A stretch of DNA of 64,000 nucleotides from Vibrio celticus (GTDB lineage Bacteria; Pseudomonadota; Gammaproteobacteria; Enterobacterales; Vibrionaceae), in assembly GCF_024347335.1 (NCBI RefSeq), contig NZ_AP025463.1:3162001-3226000 (forward strand), given 5' to 3'. Below the pieces are notes generated by a model that was given only the letters and a program-made list of their open reading frames with translations, did no database searches and was not told the origin of the DNA. A program made the translations under genes and the position numbers. Positions 43,732 through 53,210 of this stretch are shown here, in pieces (the stretch's first letter is position 1; every line of letters begins with the position of its first letter).

Positions 43732-43797
43732 ATGCTTTTTTTCTGTTTTCGCCAGTGCAATCAAACTGTCAAAAATTCATGGTTAATCTATAGGTAG
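43732..43797 (+). CDS. Candidate 21-residue small ORF upstream of phoH
   Basis: ATG at 43732 is preceded by AAGGAG eight bases upstream, a better Shine-Dalgarno than most real genes here. The peptide starts MLFFCFRQCNQ, is hydrophobic then polar, and ends at TAG. It begins 18 bp after the CRP-like box. It could be a leader or small membrane peptide, or chance; coding evidence is only the ribosome-binding site and ORF. Confidence 0.3.
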   Translation: MLFFCFRQCNQTVKNSWLIYR

Positions 43798-43973
43798 CAG
43801 ATTGCTGCTCTCAAACGAACACGCGATATTTACTCGTAACGATATGGCGCTGTTCCTCTAGATGAAGTTTAGGTGAGTAGTTGACTATCACCAGAATCAG
43901 ATACTAATCTTTATATGAGCTTTATCTACGTTCAATGAATGCAAGGCAAGCCGCACGTCGGCAAGGAGATGCT

Positions 43974-45353
43974 ATGGGCGAGACCAACCGGAAGCTATTT
44001 GTTTTAGACACCAATATCCTACTTCACGAACCCTTCGCTATATTTTCTTTCCAAGAGCACGATGTCGTTATCCCCATGACAGTGCTAGAAGAACTCGACA
44101 GAATCAAAGACAGTAAAAGAGACGTTGCTCGAGATGCAAGAATTGCGATTCGAACGCTCGAAGACCTGTTCAGGGAAGCCACACCAGACCAAATATCGGA
44201 AGGCATTCCATTTTCTAAAGACATTAACGCCTCTGGCAGTATTTCAATACTCGCAGATTACGAACTTCAAGAAAGCATCAAGGCCTTCGCCGACGACAAA
44301 GCAGGCGATAACCGAATCCTCAACGCTGTCCTCTATCTTCAAAATAAACGCGCACCACGCGAAGTGGTTCTCATCACCAAAGACATCAATATGCGTTTGC
44401 GAGCAAAAGGCGCTGGTGTCCGTTTCGTTGAAGACTATCAAACCGACCAACTGATTGATGATATCCAATACCTCACCAAAGGCTTCCAACAACTGGAAGG
44501 CTCATTTTGGGATGGTATCGACAATGTCGAGAGCAGAAGTTTAGGCGGAAAGACGCTGCACACCCTCGCAAGAGCACCTTTCGAACCGACCTTCCTCAAC
44601 CAATATGTGATTGACGAAGAGAGTGACTTTGCCGCTCGAGTCGAGGAGATTGAACCAGAAAGTATTACCCTGAGAGACCTCAGCCGCGAAAGGCTGATGA
44701 ATCGCAGGGCATGGGACATCACACCAAAGAACGTCTATCAAGGCATGGCGATCGATGCACTGCTAGACCCTGATATCGATCTTGTGATTCTCACTGGCGC
44801 CGCAGGTAGTGGTAAGACGCTGTTAGCCATGGCCGCTGCACTTGAACAAACCATTGAGCGTAAGCAATTCGACAAGATCATCGTAACCCGAAACACGCCT
44901 GATATTGGTGAGTCGATAGGTTTCCTTCCGGGTACAGAGGAAGAGAAGATGTTGCCTTGGTTAGCCGCAGTGACCGATACACTGGAAGCGCTGCACAAGA
45001 ACGACCACTGCACAGAAGGCTCGATGAAGTACATCTGTGACAAAGCCAATATCCAGTTCAAATCAATCAACTTCATGCGTGGCCGCTCGATTCAGAATGC
45101 CTTTGTGCTCTTGGATGAGTGTCAGAACCTCACAGCTTCACAAATCAAAACCATCATCACCCGTTGTGGTGAAGGTACTAAGATCGTCTGCTCAGGTAAC
45201 CTAGCGCAGATAGATTCTTCCTACCTAACCCCTGTGACTTCAGGCTTAACCTACATGGTTGAGCGTTTTAAAAACTTCGAAGGCAGTGCCAACATCCACC
45301 TCAATGGTGTGGTGCGTAGCCGACTGGCTGAGTTTGCGGAAGAGAACATGTAG
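43974..45353 (+). CDS. PIN-PhoH fusion protein (PhoH family)
   Basis: Protein of 459 residues with an N-terminal PIN ribonuclease domain (FVLDTNILLHEP with the first acidic residue near 10; ILNAVLYL and VLITKDINMRLRAK) and a C-terminal PhoH P-loop ATPase (LTGAAGSGKTLLAMAAAL near 275, VLLDECQN near 375). The ATG at 43974 has AAGGAG five bases upstream and is preferred to 43935. Homologues called PhoH2 (YlaK-like) have RNA helicase and ribonuclease activity in other bacteria. No phosphate-box was seen upstream. Confidence 0.92.
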   Translation: MGETNRKLFVLDTNILLHEPFAIFSFQEHDVVIPMTVLEELDRIKDSKRDVARDARIAIRTLEDLFREATPDQISEGIPFSKDINASGSISILADYELQESIKAFADDKAGDNRILNAVLYLQNKRAPREVVLITKDINMRLRAKGAGVRFVEDYQTDQLIDDIQYLTKGFQQLEGSFWDGIDNVESRSLGGKTLHTLARAPFEPTFLNQYVIDEESDFAARVEEIEPESITLRDLSRERLMNRRAWDITPKNVYQGMAIDALLDPDIDLVILTGAAGSGKTLLAMAAALEQTIERKQFDKIIVTRNTPDIGESIGFLPGTEEEKMLPWLAAVTDTLEALHKNDHCTEGSMKYICDKANIQFKSINFMRGRSIQNAFVLLDECQNLTASQIKTIITRCGEGTKIVCSGNLAQIDSSYLTPVTSGLTYMVERFKNFEGSANIHLNGVVRSRLAEFAEENM

Positions 45354-45389
45354 TGACTCTATACGCTCACTGAATCAGTAATCTAAAAA

Positions 45390-45421
45390 CAAAAAGCGCC
45401 TCACATTGGAGGCGCTTTTCA
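45390..45421. terminator. Bidirectional terminator between phoH and tldD
   Basis: AAAAGCGCCTC (45392-45402) pairs with GAGGCGCTTTT (45409-45419) around a 6-nt loop, between convergent genes. Confidence 0.9.
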
Positions 45422-45461
45422 ATTTAATATTTTGAAGTAAGTCAGCAGAGGTTAGTCTGAA

Positions 45462-46907
45462 TTACTCAGTACCACCAACGGTTAGCGAGTCTAGTTTCAA
45501 TGTTGGTTGACCAACACCCACTGGCACACTTTGACCAGCCTTGCCACACACACCCACACCACGGTCAATGCTTAGGTCATTACCCACCATAGATACTTGC
45601 TGCATCGCTTCGATACCAGAACCGATTAGCGTCGCGCCTTTCACTGGGTGAGTGATCTTACCGTTTTCAATCATGTACGCTTCAGAAGCTGAGAATACAA
45701 ACTTACCTGATGTGATATCGACCTGACCGCCACCGAAGTTCGGTGCGTAGATACCTTTCTCAACCGTTGCGATGATCTCTTCCGGCGTGTGTTCGCCCGG
45801 TAGCATGTATGTATTCGTCATACGTGGCATTGGAAGATGCGCGTAAGACTCACGACGACCATTACCTGTCGGTGCTACACCCATTAGACGAGCGTTCAGC
45901 TTATCTTGCATGTAACCTTTTAGGATGCCGTTTTCGATTAGCGTATTGTACTGACCGTTAACACCTTCATCATCGACGTTCAATGAACCGCGTAGATCAG
46001 TTAATGTGCCGTCATCGACAATCGTACATAGGTTTGAGGTTACTTGCTCGCCAACTTTGCCAGAGAATACTGACGACTCTTTACGGTTGAAGTCACCCTC
46101 TAAACCGTGGCCTACCGCTTCATGCAGCAGAACGCCCGGCCAACCAGAACCAAGAACCACAGGCATTGCACCAGCAGGCGCAGCAACCGCTTCAAGGTTA
46201 ACTAATGCTTGGCGAATCGCTTCATCAGCAAACTGGTAAGCAACTTGAGTGCCTTTGTCATCACTTAAGAAGAAGTCGTAACCAAAACGACCGCCACCAC
46301 CAGCACTACCTCGCTCACGACGATCACCCTTCTGTGCAAGTACGCTAATAGACAAGCGAACCAGCGGACGAATATCACCAGCGTAAGTGCCATCAGTAGC
46401 AGCAACCAGCATCTGCTCATGCACACCACTTAGGCTCACCGATACTTCAGTCACCATCGGTTCTTTAGTGCGAATGTAAGCATCTAATGATTTTAGTAAT
46501 TCTGTTTTCTGCTGTTTTTCCCAGCTCGCTAGCGGGTTAACTGCATCATAGTAAGCTTGGTTAGAGTTGCGTTTGAACGCTTGAACCTTGCCGTTTTGAC
46601 CTTGTTTAGCAATACCACGAGCCGCAATTGCGCTCTGCTTAAGACCATCCAGTTGGATTTGGTCAGAGTAAGCAAAACCGGTTTTTTCACCAGATACTGC
46701 ACGAACGCCAACACCGCAATCGATATTGAAAGAGCCGTCTTTAATAATGCTGTCTTCTAGCACTAAAGATTCGTGCCAGCTTGACTGAAAGTAGATATCA
46801 GCATAATCAATTTGGCGGGTAGCAATGCTCGCCAATGTATCTGCGATATTTTGCTCCGTAAGCCCTGTCGGGTTCAGTAGCGCTTCTTCAATTTGATTAA
46901 TGCTCAT
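45462..46907 (-). CDS. tldD: Metalloprotease TldD
   Basis: With TldE (PmbA), forms a zinc protease that degrades unfolded peptides and matures some modified peptides. The metal motif HExxxH is at residues 262-267 (HEAVGH), followed by the Cys ligand region near the C-terminus (GVGVCGKAGQSVPVG). Length 481 equals E. coli TldD. It is the last gene of the mreB-to-tldD run; tldE is not in the window. Confidence 0.98.
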   Translation of the reverse strand: MSINQIEEALLNPTGLTEQNIADTLASIATRQIDYADIYFQSSWHESLVLEDSIIKDGSFNIDCGVGVRAVSGEKTGFAYSDQIQLDGLKQSAIAARGIAKQGQNGKVQAFKRNSNQAYYDAVNPLASWEKQQKTELLKSLDAYIRTKEPMVTEVSVSLSGVHEQMLVAATDGTYAGDIRPLVRLSISVLAQKGDRRERGSAGGGGRFGYDFFLSDDKGTQVAYQFADEAIRQALVNLEAVAAPAGAMPVVLGSGWPGVLLHEAVGHGLEGDFNRKESSVFSGKVGEQVTSNLCTIVDDGTLTDLRGSLNVDDEGVNGQYNTLIENGILKGYMQDKLNARLMGVAPTGNGRRESYAHLPMPRMTNTYMLPGEHTPEEIIATVEKGIYAPNFGGGQVDITSGKFVFSASEAYMIENGKITHPVKGATLIGSGIEAMQQVSMVGNDLSIDRGVGVCGKAGQSVPVGVGQPTLKLDSLTVGGTE

Positions 46908-46926
46908 AGATGGCTCTTGTTTGTAA

Positions 46927-47739
46927 TTAAAATTGATTGGTAAATCGAGAGTGTTGCGCGATGGGCATATTTTGCCTAATGGACTCGCAACTGGATGTGT
47001 CTATCTCAACCACCATACTTTTAGGATCTTGGTCTAACTGTGCGACCACTCGTCCCCATGGATCAACCACCATTGAGTGTCCCCATGTCTCTCTTTGGCA
47101 AGGGTGTTTTCCGCCTTGACCTACCGCGACAATCCACGACTGTGTTTCAATCGCGCGGCATCTTAATAATGCTTCCCAGTGCGCTTGACCCGTTACCGCT
47201 GTAAAAGCCGCAGGCACCACAATGATTTGTGCACCTTGCTTACGTAACTCTGAATACAAGTGTGGAAAGCGCACATCATAACAAATACTCAAACCTAAGC
47301 GACCAAAAGGCGTTTCCGCTGTCACAACTTGGTTGCCCGGAGTGAAAATATCCGACTCTCGATAGCACTTATGGGCGTCAGCGACATCCACATCAAACAT
47401 GTGTAGCTTGTCGTAATGAGTAACGAAGCAACCAAAATCATCAATCACCAAGGCTGTGGTCGTCACTCCGTTAGTTGTACTTATCGGCATGCTACCAATG
47501 ACGATCCAAATTCTGTGAAGCTTTGCTAGCTCAGAGATTTTCTTTTGCAGTGGACCATCATTTAAAGGCTCAGCATACTGGTGATAGTCGGCTTTACTGC
47601 CAAAGACTAACGCGTTTTCAGGGCACACAACCCACTTAGCCCCCAACCCTTTGCACTTTGCAACTTCTTGAGCAAGGTACTCAAAGTTCAACTCAGGGCT
47701 AGGGCCAGATGTCATTTGAATCAACCCAACACAATCCAT
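46927..47739 (-). CDS. Nitrilase-superfamily carbon-nitrogen hydrolase (Nit-like)
   Basis: Amidase-type hydrolase of 270 residues. The ATG at 47739 is chosen because GGAGGAG lies eight bases upstream; a reading from 47760 would begin inside that site. The Glu-Lys-Cys triad is visible as E in CPENALVF, K in HYDKLHMFDVD and C in SICYDVRFPHLY. This is the Nit1/Nit2 branch, whose members hydrolyse deaminated glutathione or omega-amidated ketoacids; the substrate here is not proven. It sits between yhdP and tldD, as in other gammaproteobacteria. Confidence 0.9.
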   Translation of the reverse strand: MDCVGLIQMTSGPSPELNFEYLAQEVAKCKGLGAKWVVCPENALVFGSKADYHQYAEPLNDGPLQKKISELAKLHRIWIVIGSMPISTTNGVTTTALVIDDFGCFVTHYDKLHMFDVDVADAHKCYRESDIFTPGNQVVTAETPFGRLGLSICYDVRFPHLYSELRKQGAQIIVVPAAFTAVTGQAHWEALLRCRAIETQSWIVAVGQGGKHPCQRETWGHSMVVDPWGRVVAQLDQDPKSMVVEIDTSSCESIRQNMPIAQHSRFTNQF

Positions 47740-47834
47740 GTGTATCGCTCCTCCATTCATTATGATTCAGAAATCAGCATTTCACCGTATATTAGCTGAT
47801 TAGGATACTAAGGTCTTTTCGGCTAATTTAAGGT

Positions 47835-50800
47835 TTATTCGGCTAATTTTCTCAGCTTCTCTGGTAGCTCGAACTCGCCAGAGCTACGAGAAAGCTCACT
47901 CACCGTTGGTGAATCCAATGGTCCTTTCACCGAATAATTTACTTGGGTAAAGACTTCCACAACTGGCGAAATAACTGTGGTCACCGCCAATACGTACAGT
48001 GCCGTTTGAGGGGTTACCGCAAAGGCCGTTAACACAGGAATACCCGAGGTAATATCTGGGGTAAAGTTCACCTCAGCATCAACCTGACGCGTGTTGAGGT
48101 TAGCGATACCTTTGATTTTCATCTCACCGGCGACCGCATCCATATTCAGATCATTGGTCAGAAAGATACCATTTTGAATCTCGCCCGTTCCGGTAATGCT
48201 ATTGAAGGCCATACCTTTATCAAACACGTCTGAGAAATCGAGCTGCATCTTACGGATGATCGAATCTAAACTAAACAGACCAAGCAATCGAGCTGCACCG
48301 CTCACATCCGAGATAATGCCTTTACCAAACTTGGTTTTAACGTTGCCATCAAGGGTATCCATTTTGATACCCCAAGGCGAGCCATCCCAATTCAGTTGAC
48401 CTTCCAACGCAAATGGCGCCTTTTGAATCCCGGAAGTAATACCGAAGCGCTCCATGAGTTCACTGTTGTTTTCACCTTCAACATCCACGGTTAACGATGA
48501 ATGACTCTTGTCACCTTGCAGTTCCCACCAGCCACTCACATCCGCTTTGTTGCCGCCGCTTCGAACCTGGATTTTGTTCCACTCGATACGGTCTTCGTTC
48601 CTCGTCATTTCAACATCGACCTTACCAACCTTGTAGCCTTGTAGCCAAAAATCGTTCAACGTCAGGGTCAGGTTTGGCATCGCATCGTGGATCTCTCTAT
48701 CCAATTTGGAGATCAATGGCGCAGCTTGTTCTTTACGTTGCAGCAGCTGCTGATCTTGGTTGTTCTTATCACTCCACTCAGGAACAAACAGATGCAGACG
48801 ATCCAATGAAACCGTCAAATCATAAGGAGGCAGGTAGTTAATATCCCCTTCCAGCTCTTGGCTAGACACTTCCATTTGCCACGCTTGTTTGTTCTTACGA
48901 GCACTAAAATCGACATCATTCCAAGAAATACCGCCTAAGATCAGCTCTTTACTCTCAAAGGTAATACGGCTTGGCGCAGGTATGGTTGGCGTGTTCATTT
49001 GACTAAGCACAGCCGTTGAAGGCTTTACCGGTTCAATTACAACCGATAACCAATCATCGGCATTGAATTTGTCAGTACGAATCAGTGCGTGATGGCCAAC
49101 AACCGGGCTAATTTTGTAGCCACCGCGACCGAGCACTAAGTTGGTCGCCGTTAACTCAGGAACATCACCTGTAATATCAATCTCAGCTTGGTACTTGGTG
49201 TTTGGTAATTGCAGACGCGCGGTAATCGCTTCTTGATTGCCCGATGCCTGTAGCCTTGCAGAGCCACTTTCTAGTGATTTTTTCGCCAGTGGATACGGGT
49301 AATCGCTCGCCAGATATTTTAGATCAGACTGTAAATCAAGTTGGTAAGTAAAGCCGATATCATTAAGTTGGATATCAATCTGGCTTTGCCATTGCGCATG
49401 ACCTGACAAGCGACTTAACCATTGCTCACCAATGTAAGGTTCTAGAGGCTTAACGTCCCAATCACCTAACACATCAATATCAACTGCATAGCCAGGACCA
49501 TCATTCAGGCCTTTAAAATCAAGCGAGATACCTTGGTTAAGCAAGTCTGCAGCGAGGCCATTTGCCGTCACTACGTCATTATCAAATTCAATGCGACCCG
49601 TAGTGTTCTCAAGCACCATTGGCGGCGCTTCAATCTCAACATGGTTGCCACTTAAGTCGGCATAACCCCACGCTCTTGCTTCTTTTTCAGAATCAAACGG
49701 AATATTCAGCTGAAACTCAGAAGAGACATTACCACTCACTTGAAGTGCGGTTAACGCTGCGCCTACTGAACCCACCAGTGGCGAAGACGTCATGTAATCG
49801 CGCACTGCATTGCCTGACGCCGTCGCTTTAGCTTCAATCTCAATATGTCCGCCTTCCCCTAAATAAGGAATGCGTCCAGTGATCCGGTCGGCTGTCACAT
49901 CCATCAGTTGAGCTGAACGAGAATCCAGATGCATCGCATCATTTTCAAACAACAGATCAAGCTGAAGCTCAGTAATCAATGGCCACGCGGTATCAAAGCT
50001 GAATTTCGCATCTTCTAAGCCAACCCAAACCTGGAAAATACCATCGTGGTTAGTGTATGGGTATTGAGACAAATCACCATGCCACAACAGTTTTACGGTA
50101 TCCGCTTTACCGGCTTGAATCGCAGTTGAAAGGTAGTCTGTTAGATCTTGCCCAAGAGCCAGTGTAGGTAAGTAGCGCCATGTTTCACCGACATTGTAAG
50201 CGTCCGCTTCGCCGTAGAAGGATAAAAACGGGCTCGCATCTTTTGGGAAGTCTAAGCGGAATGCGCCTAGTACTTGTAAATCTGGCGTTGCCGCTGTGAT
50301 TTTGTCCGACCAAAGCTTCCAGCCGTTTTCATCTTGCTGCCAAACAATATCAACCTGACCTTGTTTGATATTCAAAGGCGCTTGGAAGACGTCACCATAA
50401 GGAAACACATCGTCAATAACGTGCAGGCTAGCTTTCGCTTCCGAAGTCGAACCGAACACACTGCCGGACACTTGGCTAAAGCCTGGGACTAACTCCCACT
50501 GCTCGATAGCAAGATCAGAAAAACTGGCTGAATAACGTAAACTGTCAATTCCTGAATCCATAGAGACACGGATATCAGAAACAGTGCCGCCCGGCGCCAA
50601 TATGTTAATCATTTTGGTTGATTGTTCAGAGTCAGGCAGTAGCTTAATCAACGGAGTAATGGTCGCAATATCCAACTCGGAAACGTTGAGTTGCCATGGA
50701 CCTTGGTTCCACTTGAACGCTACGTCGAGTTCCGGCCAAGGTGTGTCATCCGTTCTAAGGTTTAGTGAGTGACCATTTACTTGCCAACCATCATCAGTCG

Positions 50801-51710
50801 GAGATAACTTAAAGACACCGGACTCAAGCATGAGGTCATGCTCGCCATCTTCGTTCCACGTCAATTCTGAGGGTAACACCTCAACATAAGCGCTTACTGG
50901 TTTGCTATTTCGCAGCGTAAGCCAGCTATTTAAGCTCACAGTACCCGTTTCAATGCCGGATTCCGCCTGCATATAATGCGTAAGCCATGGCTTAACCGAA
51001 ATGCTGTCGGCACTGACATAAAACTCACCAGTCACATCAGTCAGTGACCCCCCATCAATAAAGTTAGCACTCACTGACAGAGAGTTTAGATTGGCATCTT
51101 TGATACTCACCACACCTTCCGCAAGGTGATGTTTGTCTGAGTTTTGCCATTTTAAGGTTTCTATATCGAGCTGACGTTCTTCACCCGAAACAGAGTGATA
51201 AAGAATAGAAGAATCTTTTGCAGTTACATCGACTAGTGTTTTTAGCAGTAAATTATCGAGCTCTTGCATCGCTCGCAGGGAAGAGCCAGAATCTTTAGGC
51301 TCGTCTTTTCCGTTTTGTCCGGCAAACAGATCAATTGAGCGGATATCAAGATACATTTGATTCATGACCAAGTCGGCCACAACCGGACGCATCTGCACAA
51401 CCGATTGAATCAAGTCAAACTCGACTTCAACACGCTCGACAGAAAAGCTCACATCTTCTGCATTAGGAAGACTGGCTTTAACGCCTTGCAGAACAATAGA
51501 GGGGTGAGTGTTACGCCAAAAACCGCCCACGTCTTGAATCGAAAAATCAAAACCGGAATGTTGGTTTACCCAAAGCTCAATTTCAGATTGATACTTGTTT
51601 AAATTGGGTAAGGCTACACGCAGTGTAGTAACGGCAATGGCTAGCGTTACTAAGAGAGTAACCACTAACCATAAACATGCACGTAGAATCAAAGTAACGC
51701 TTGAGCTCAC
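47835..51710 (-). CDS. yhdP: YhdP family AsmA-like envelope protein
   Basis: Very large inner-membrane-anchored protein (1291 residues) spanning the periplasm as a beta-groove bridge that carries phospholipids to the outer membrane (known for E. coli YhdP/TamB/YdbH). One N-terminal transmembrane segment (residues 8-30), a long beta-rich DUF3971 body, and the AsmA-like C-terminal part with FGKGIISDVSGAARLLGLFSLDSI near 1130. Length is near E. coli YhdP (1266). It starts 10 bp after rng. Confidence 0.95.
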   Translation of the reverse strand: MSSSVTLILRACLWLVVTLLVTLAIAVTTLRVALPNLNKYQSEIELWVNQHSGFDFSIQDVGGFWRNTHPSIVLQGVKASLPNAEDVSFSVERVEVEFDLIQSVVQMRPVVADLVMNQMYLDIRSIDLFAGQNGKDEPKDSGSSLRAMQELDNLLLKTLVDVTAKDSSILYHSVSGEERQLDIETLKWQNSDKHHLAEGVVSIKDANLNSLSVSANFIDGGSLTDVTGEFYVSADSISVKPWLTHYMQAESGIETGTVSLNSWLTLRNSKPVSAYVEVLPSELTWNEDGEHDLMLESGVFKLSPTDDGWQVNGHSLNLRTDDTPWPELDVAFKWNQGPWQLNVSELDIATITPLIKLLPDSEQSTKMINILAPGGTVSDIRVSMDSGIDSLRYSASFSDLAIEQWELVPGFSQVSGSVFGSTSEAKASLHVIDDVFPYGDVFQAPLNIKQGQVDIVWQQDENGWKLWSDKITAATPDLQVLGAFRLDFPKDASPFLSFYGEADAYNVGETWRYLPTLALGQDLTDYLSTAIQAGKADTVKLLWHGDLSQYPYTNHDGIFQVWVGLEDAKFSFDTAWPLITELQLDLLFENDAMHLDSRSAQLMDVTADRITGRIPYLGEGGHIEIEAKATASGNAVRDYMTSSPLVGSVGAALTALQVSGNVSSEFQLNIPFDSEKEARAWGYADLSGNHVEIEAPPMVLENTTGRIEFDNDVVTANGLAADLLNQGISLDFKGLNDGPGYAVDIDVLGDWDVKPLEPYIGEQWLSRLSGHAQWQSQIDIQLNDIGFTYQLDLQSDLKYLASDYPYPLAKKSLESGSARLQASGNQEAITARLQLPNTKYQAEIDITGDVPELTATNLVLGRGGYKISPVVGHHALIRTDKFNADDWLSVVIEPVKPSTAVLSQMNTPTIPAPSRITFESKELILGGISWNDVDFSARKNKQAWQMEVSSQELEGDINYLPPYDLTVSLDRLHLFVPEWSDKNNQDQQLLQRKEQAAPLISKLDREIHDAMPNLTLTLNDFWLQGYKVGKVDVEMTRNEDRIEWNKIQVRSGGNKADVSGWWELQGDKSHSSLTVDVEGENNSELMERFGITSGIQKAPFALEGQLNWDGSPWGIKMDTLDGNVKTKFGKGIISDVSGAARLLGLFSLDSIIRKMQLDFSDVFDKGMAFNSITGTGEIQNGIFLTNDLNMDAVAGEMKIKGIANLNTRQVDAEVNFTPDITSGIPVLTAFAVTPQTALYVLAVTTVISPVVEVFTQVNYSVKGPLDSPTVSELSRSSGEFELPEKLRKLAE

Positions 51711-51720
51711 AAAATTTCCA

Positions 51721-53190
51721 TTACATCATAACAACATCAAACTGCTCTTGTATGTACAGAGGCTCAGCCTGGATTTTAACTTGCTTACCAATGAAGACTT
51801 CAAGCTCCGCAAGCGCATGAGATTCCTCGCCCTCTAACGCCTCAGCTACGGCAGCTGCCGCATAGACCACAAATTTATCGGCGTCGTACGCACGGTTCAC
51901 TCGCGTGATCTCTCGAAGAATTTCATAACAAACGGTTTCAACTGTCTTCACACTGCCACGGCCTTCACAAGCAGGACAGCTCGAACACAGAATATGCTCA
52001 ATACTTTCACGAGTACGTTTACGAGTCATCTCAACCAAACCAAGCTGTGTGAAGCCATTAATATTGGTTTTCACACGGTCTTTGTCGAGCGCAGCCTCTA
52101 AAGAAGTTAGTACTCGCTTACGATGTTCCTCAGACAACATATCGATAAAGTCGATAATGATGATGCCACCTAAGTTACGCAAACGCAGCTGACGAGCAAT
52201 TGCTTGTGTCGCTTCTACGTTGGTGTTGAAAATCGTCTCTTCTAGATTACGACGACCAACAAACGCGCCAGTGTTGATATCAACAGTAGTCATCGCTTCA
52301 GTTTGGTCGATAATCAGATATCCACCAGACTTTAATTCGACTTTACGATCCAATGAACGTTGAATTTCGTTCTCGGTATCGTACATATCAAAGATAGGCT
52401 TATCACCTTCATACAGCTCAAGCTTGTCTGTAAGCTCAGGCACGTATTCAGAGGTAAACTCTTTTAGGTTTTCATATTCTAGACGAGAATCGACCTGAAT
52501 CTTGCTCAGCTCAGTACCGACGAAGTCACGTAAGATGCGTTGGCTTAGGCAAAGCTCACCATAAAGACGAGTGCGCGCTTTGTGTTTACCACGACGCTCT
52601 AATACTTTTAGCCATAATCGCTTCAAGAATGCGGCATCTTGTGCCAACTCATTTGAGTCTGCACCTTCTGCTGCTGTGCGGATGATGAAGCCACCGTGTT
52701 CGTCACAGTAACGAGACACGACTTTTTTAAGACGGTTACGTTCAGACTCGCTGTCGATACGTTGAGATACACCAACATGACTTGCGCCCGGCATAAATAC
52801 CAGATAACGAGACGGTAGAGTAATATCAGTGGTTAAGCGGGCACCTTTAGTGCCAAGAGGGTCTTTGACCACTTGCACCACAATGTCTTGCCCTTGACGA
52901 ACAAGCTCTGAAATATCACGAACCTGAAATTGCTTCTTTTCGTTTTCAGCGACACATTCAGTGTGTGGGACAATATCAGAGGCGTGTAAAAAAGCTGCTT
53001 TCTCAAGGCCTATATCCACAAAAGCCGCCTGCATTCCCGGAAGAACACGGCTTACACGTCCTTTATAGATATTTCCTACGATACCACGTCGAGCATCTCG
53101 TTCGACATGGATCTCTTGAAGAGCCCCCCCTTCAATCATGGCCACACGAGTTTCACTCGGGGTCACGTTCAGCAACAATTCAGCACTCAT
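51721..53190 (-). CDS. rng: Ribonuclease G
   Basis: Single-strand endoribonuclease processing 16S rRNA 5' end and some mRNAs. An S1 domain (about 37-125) is followed by the RNase E/G core, with magnesium-binding aspartates in TVDINTGAF (near residue 304) and IIIDFIDM (near 347). The zinc-link is CSSCPACEGRG near 405-415. Length 489 equals E. coli RNase G. It follows maf by 20 bp. Confidence 0.98.
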   Translation of the reverse strand: MSAELLLNVTPSETRVAMIEGGALQEIHVERDARRGIVGNIYKGRVSRVLPGMQAAFVDIGLEKAAFLHASDIVPHTECVAENEKKQFQVRDISELVRQGQDIVVQVVKDPLGTKGARLTTDITLPSRYLVFMPGASHVGVSQRIDSESERNRLKKVVSRYCDEHGGFIIRTAAEGADSNELAQDAAFLKRLWLKVLERRGKHKARTRLYGELCLSQRILRDFVGTELSKIQVDSRLEYENLKEFTSEYVPELTDKLELYEGDKPIFDMYDTENEIQRSLDRKVELKSGGYLIIDQTEAMTTVDINTGAFVGRRNLEETIFNTNVEATQAIARQLRLRNLGGIIIIDFIDMLSEEHRKRVLTSLEAALDKDRVKTNINGFTQLGLVEMTRKRTRESIEHILCSSCPACEGRGSVKTVETVCYEILREITRVNRAYDADKFVVYAAAAVAEALEGEESHALAELEVFIGKQVKIQAEPLYIQEQFDVVMM

Positions 53191-53210
53191 GGTGCACCTC
53201 AGATTAGTAA

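Larger units (their letters stand above)
43507..43934. promoter_or_regulatory. Divergent rapA/phoH regulatory region
   Basis: This 428-bp gap carries the promoters of both flanking genes, a CRP-like box and a short ORF with a strong Shine-Dalgarno, listed separately. No terminator or RNA gene was recognised. Confidence 0.5.
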
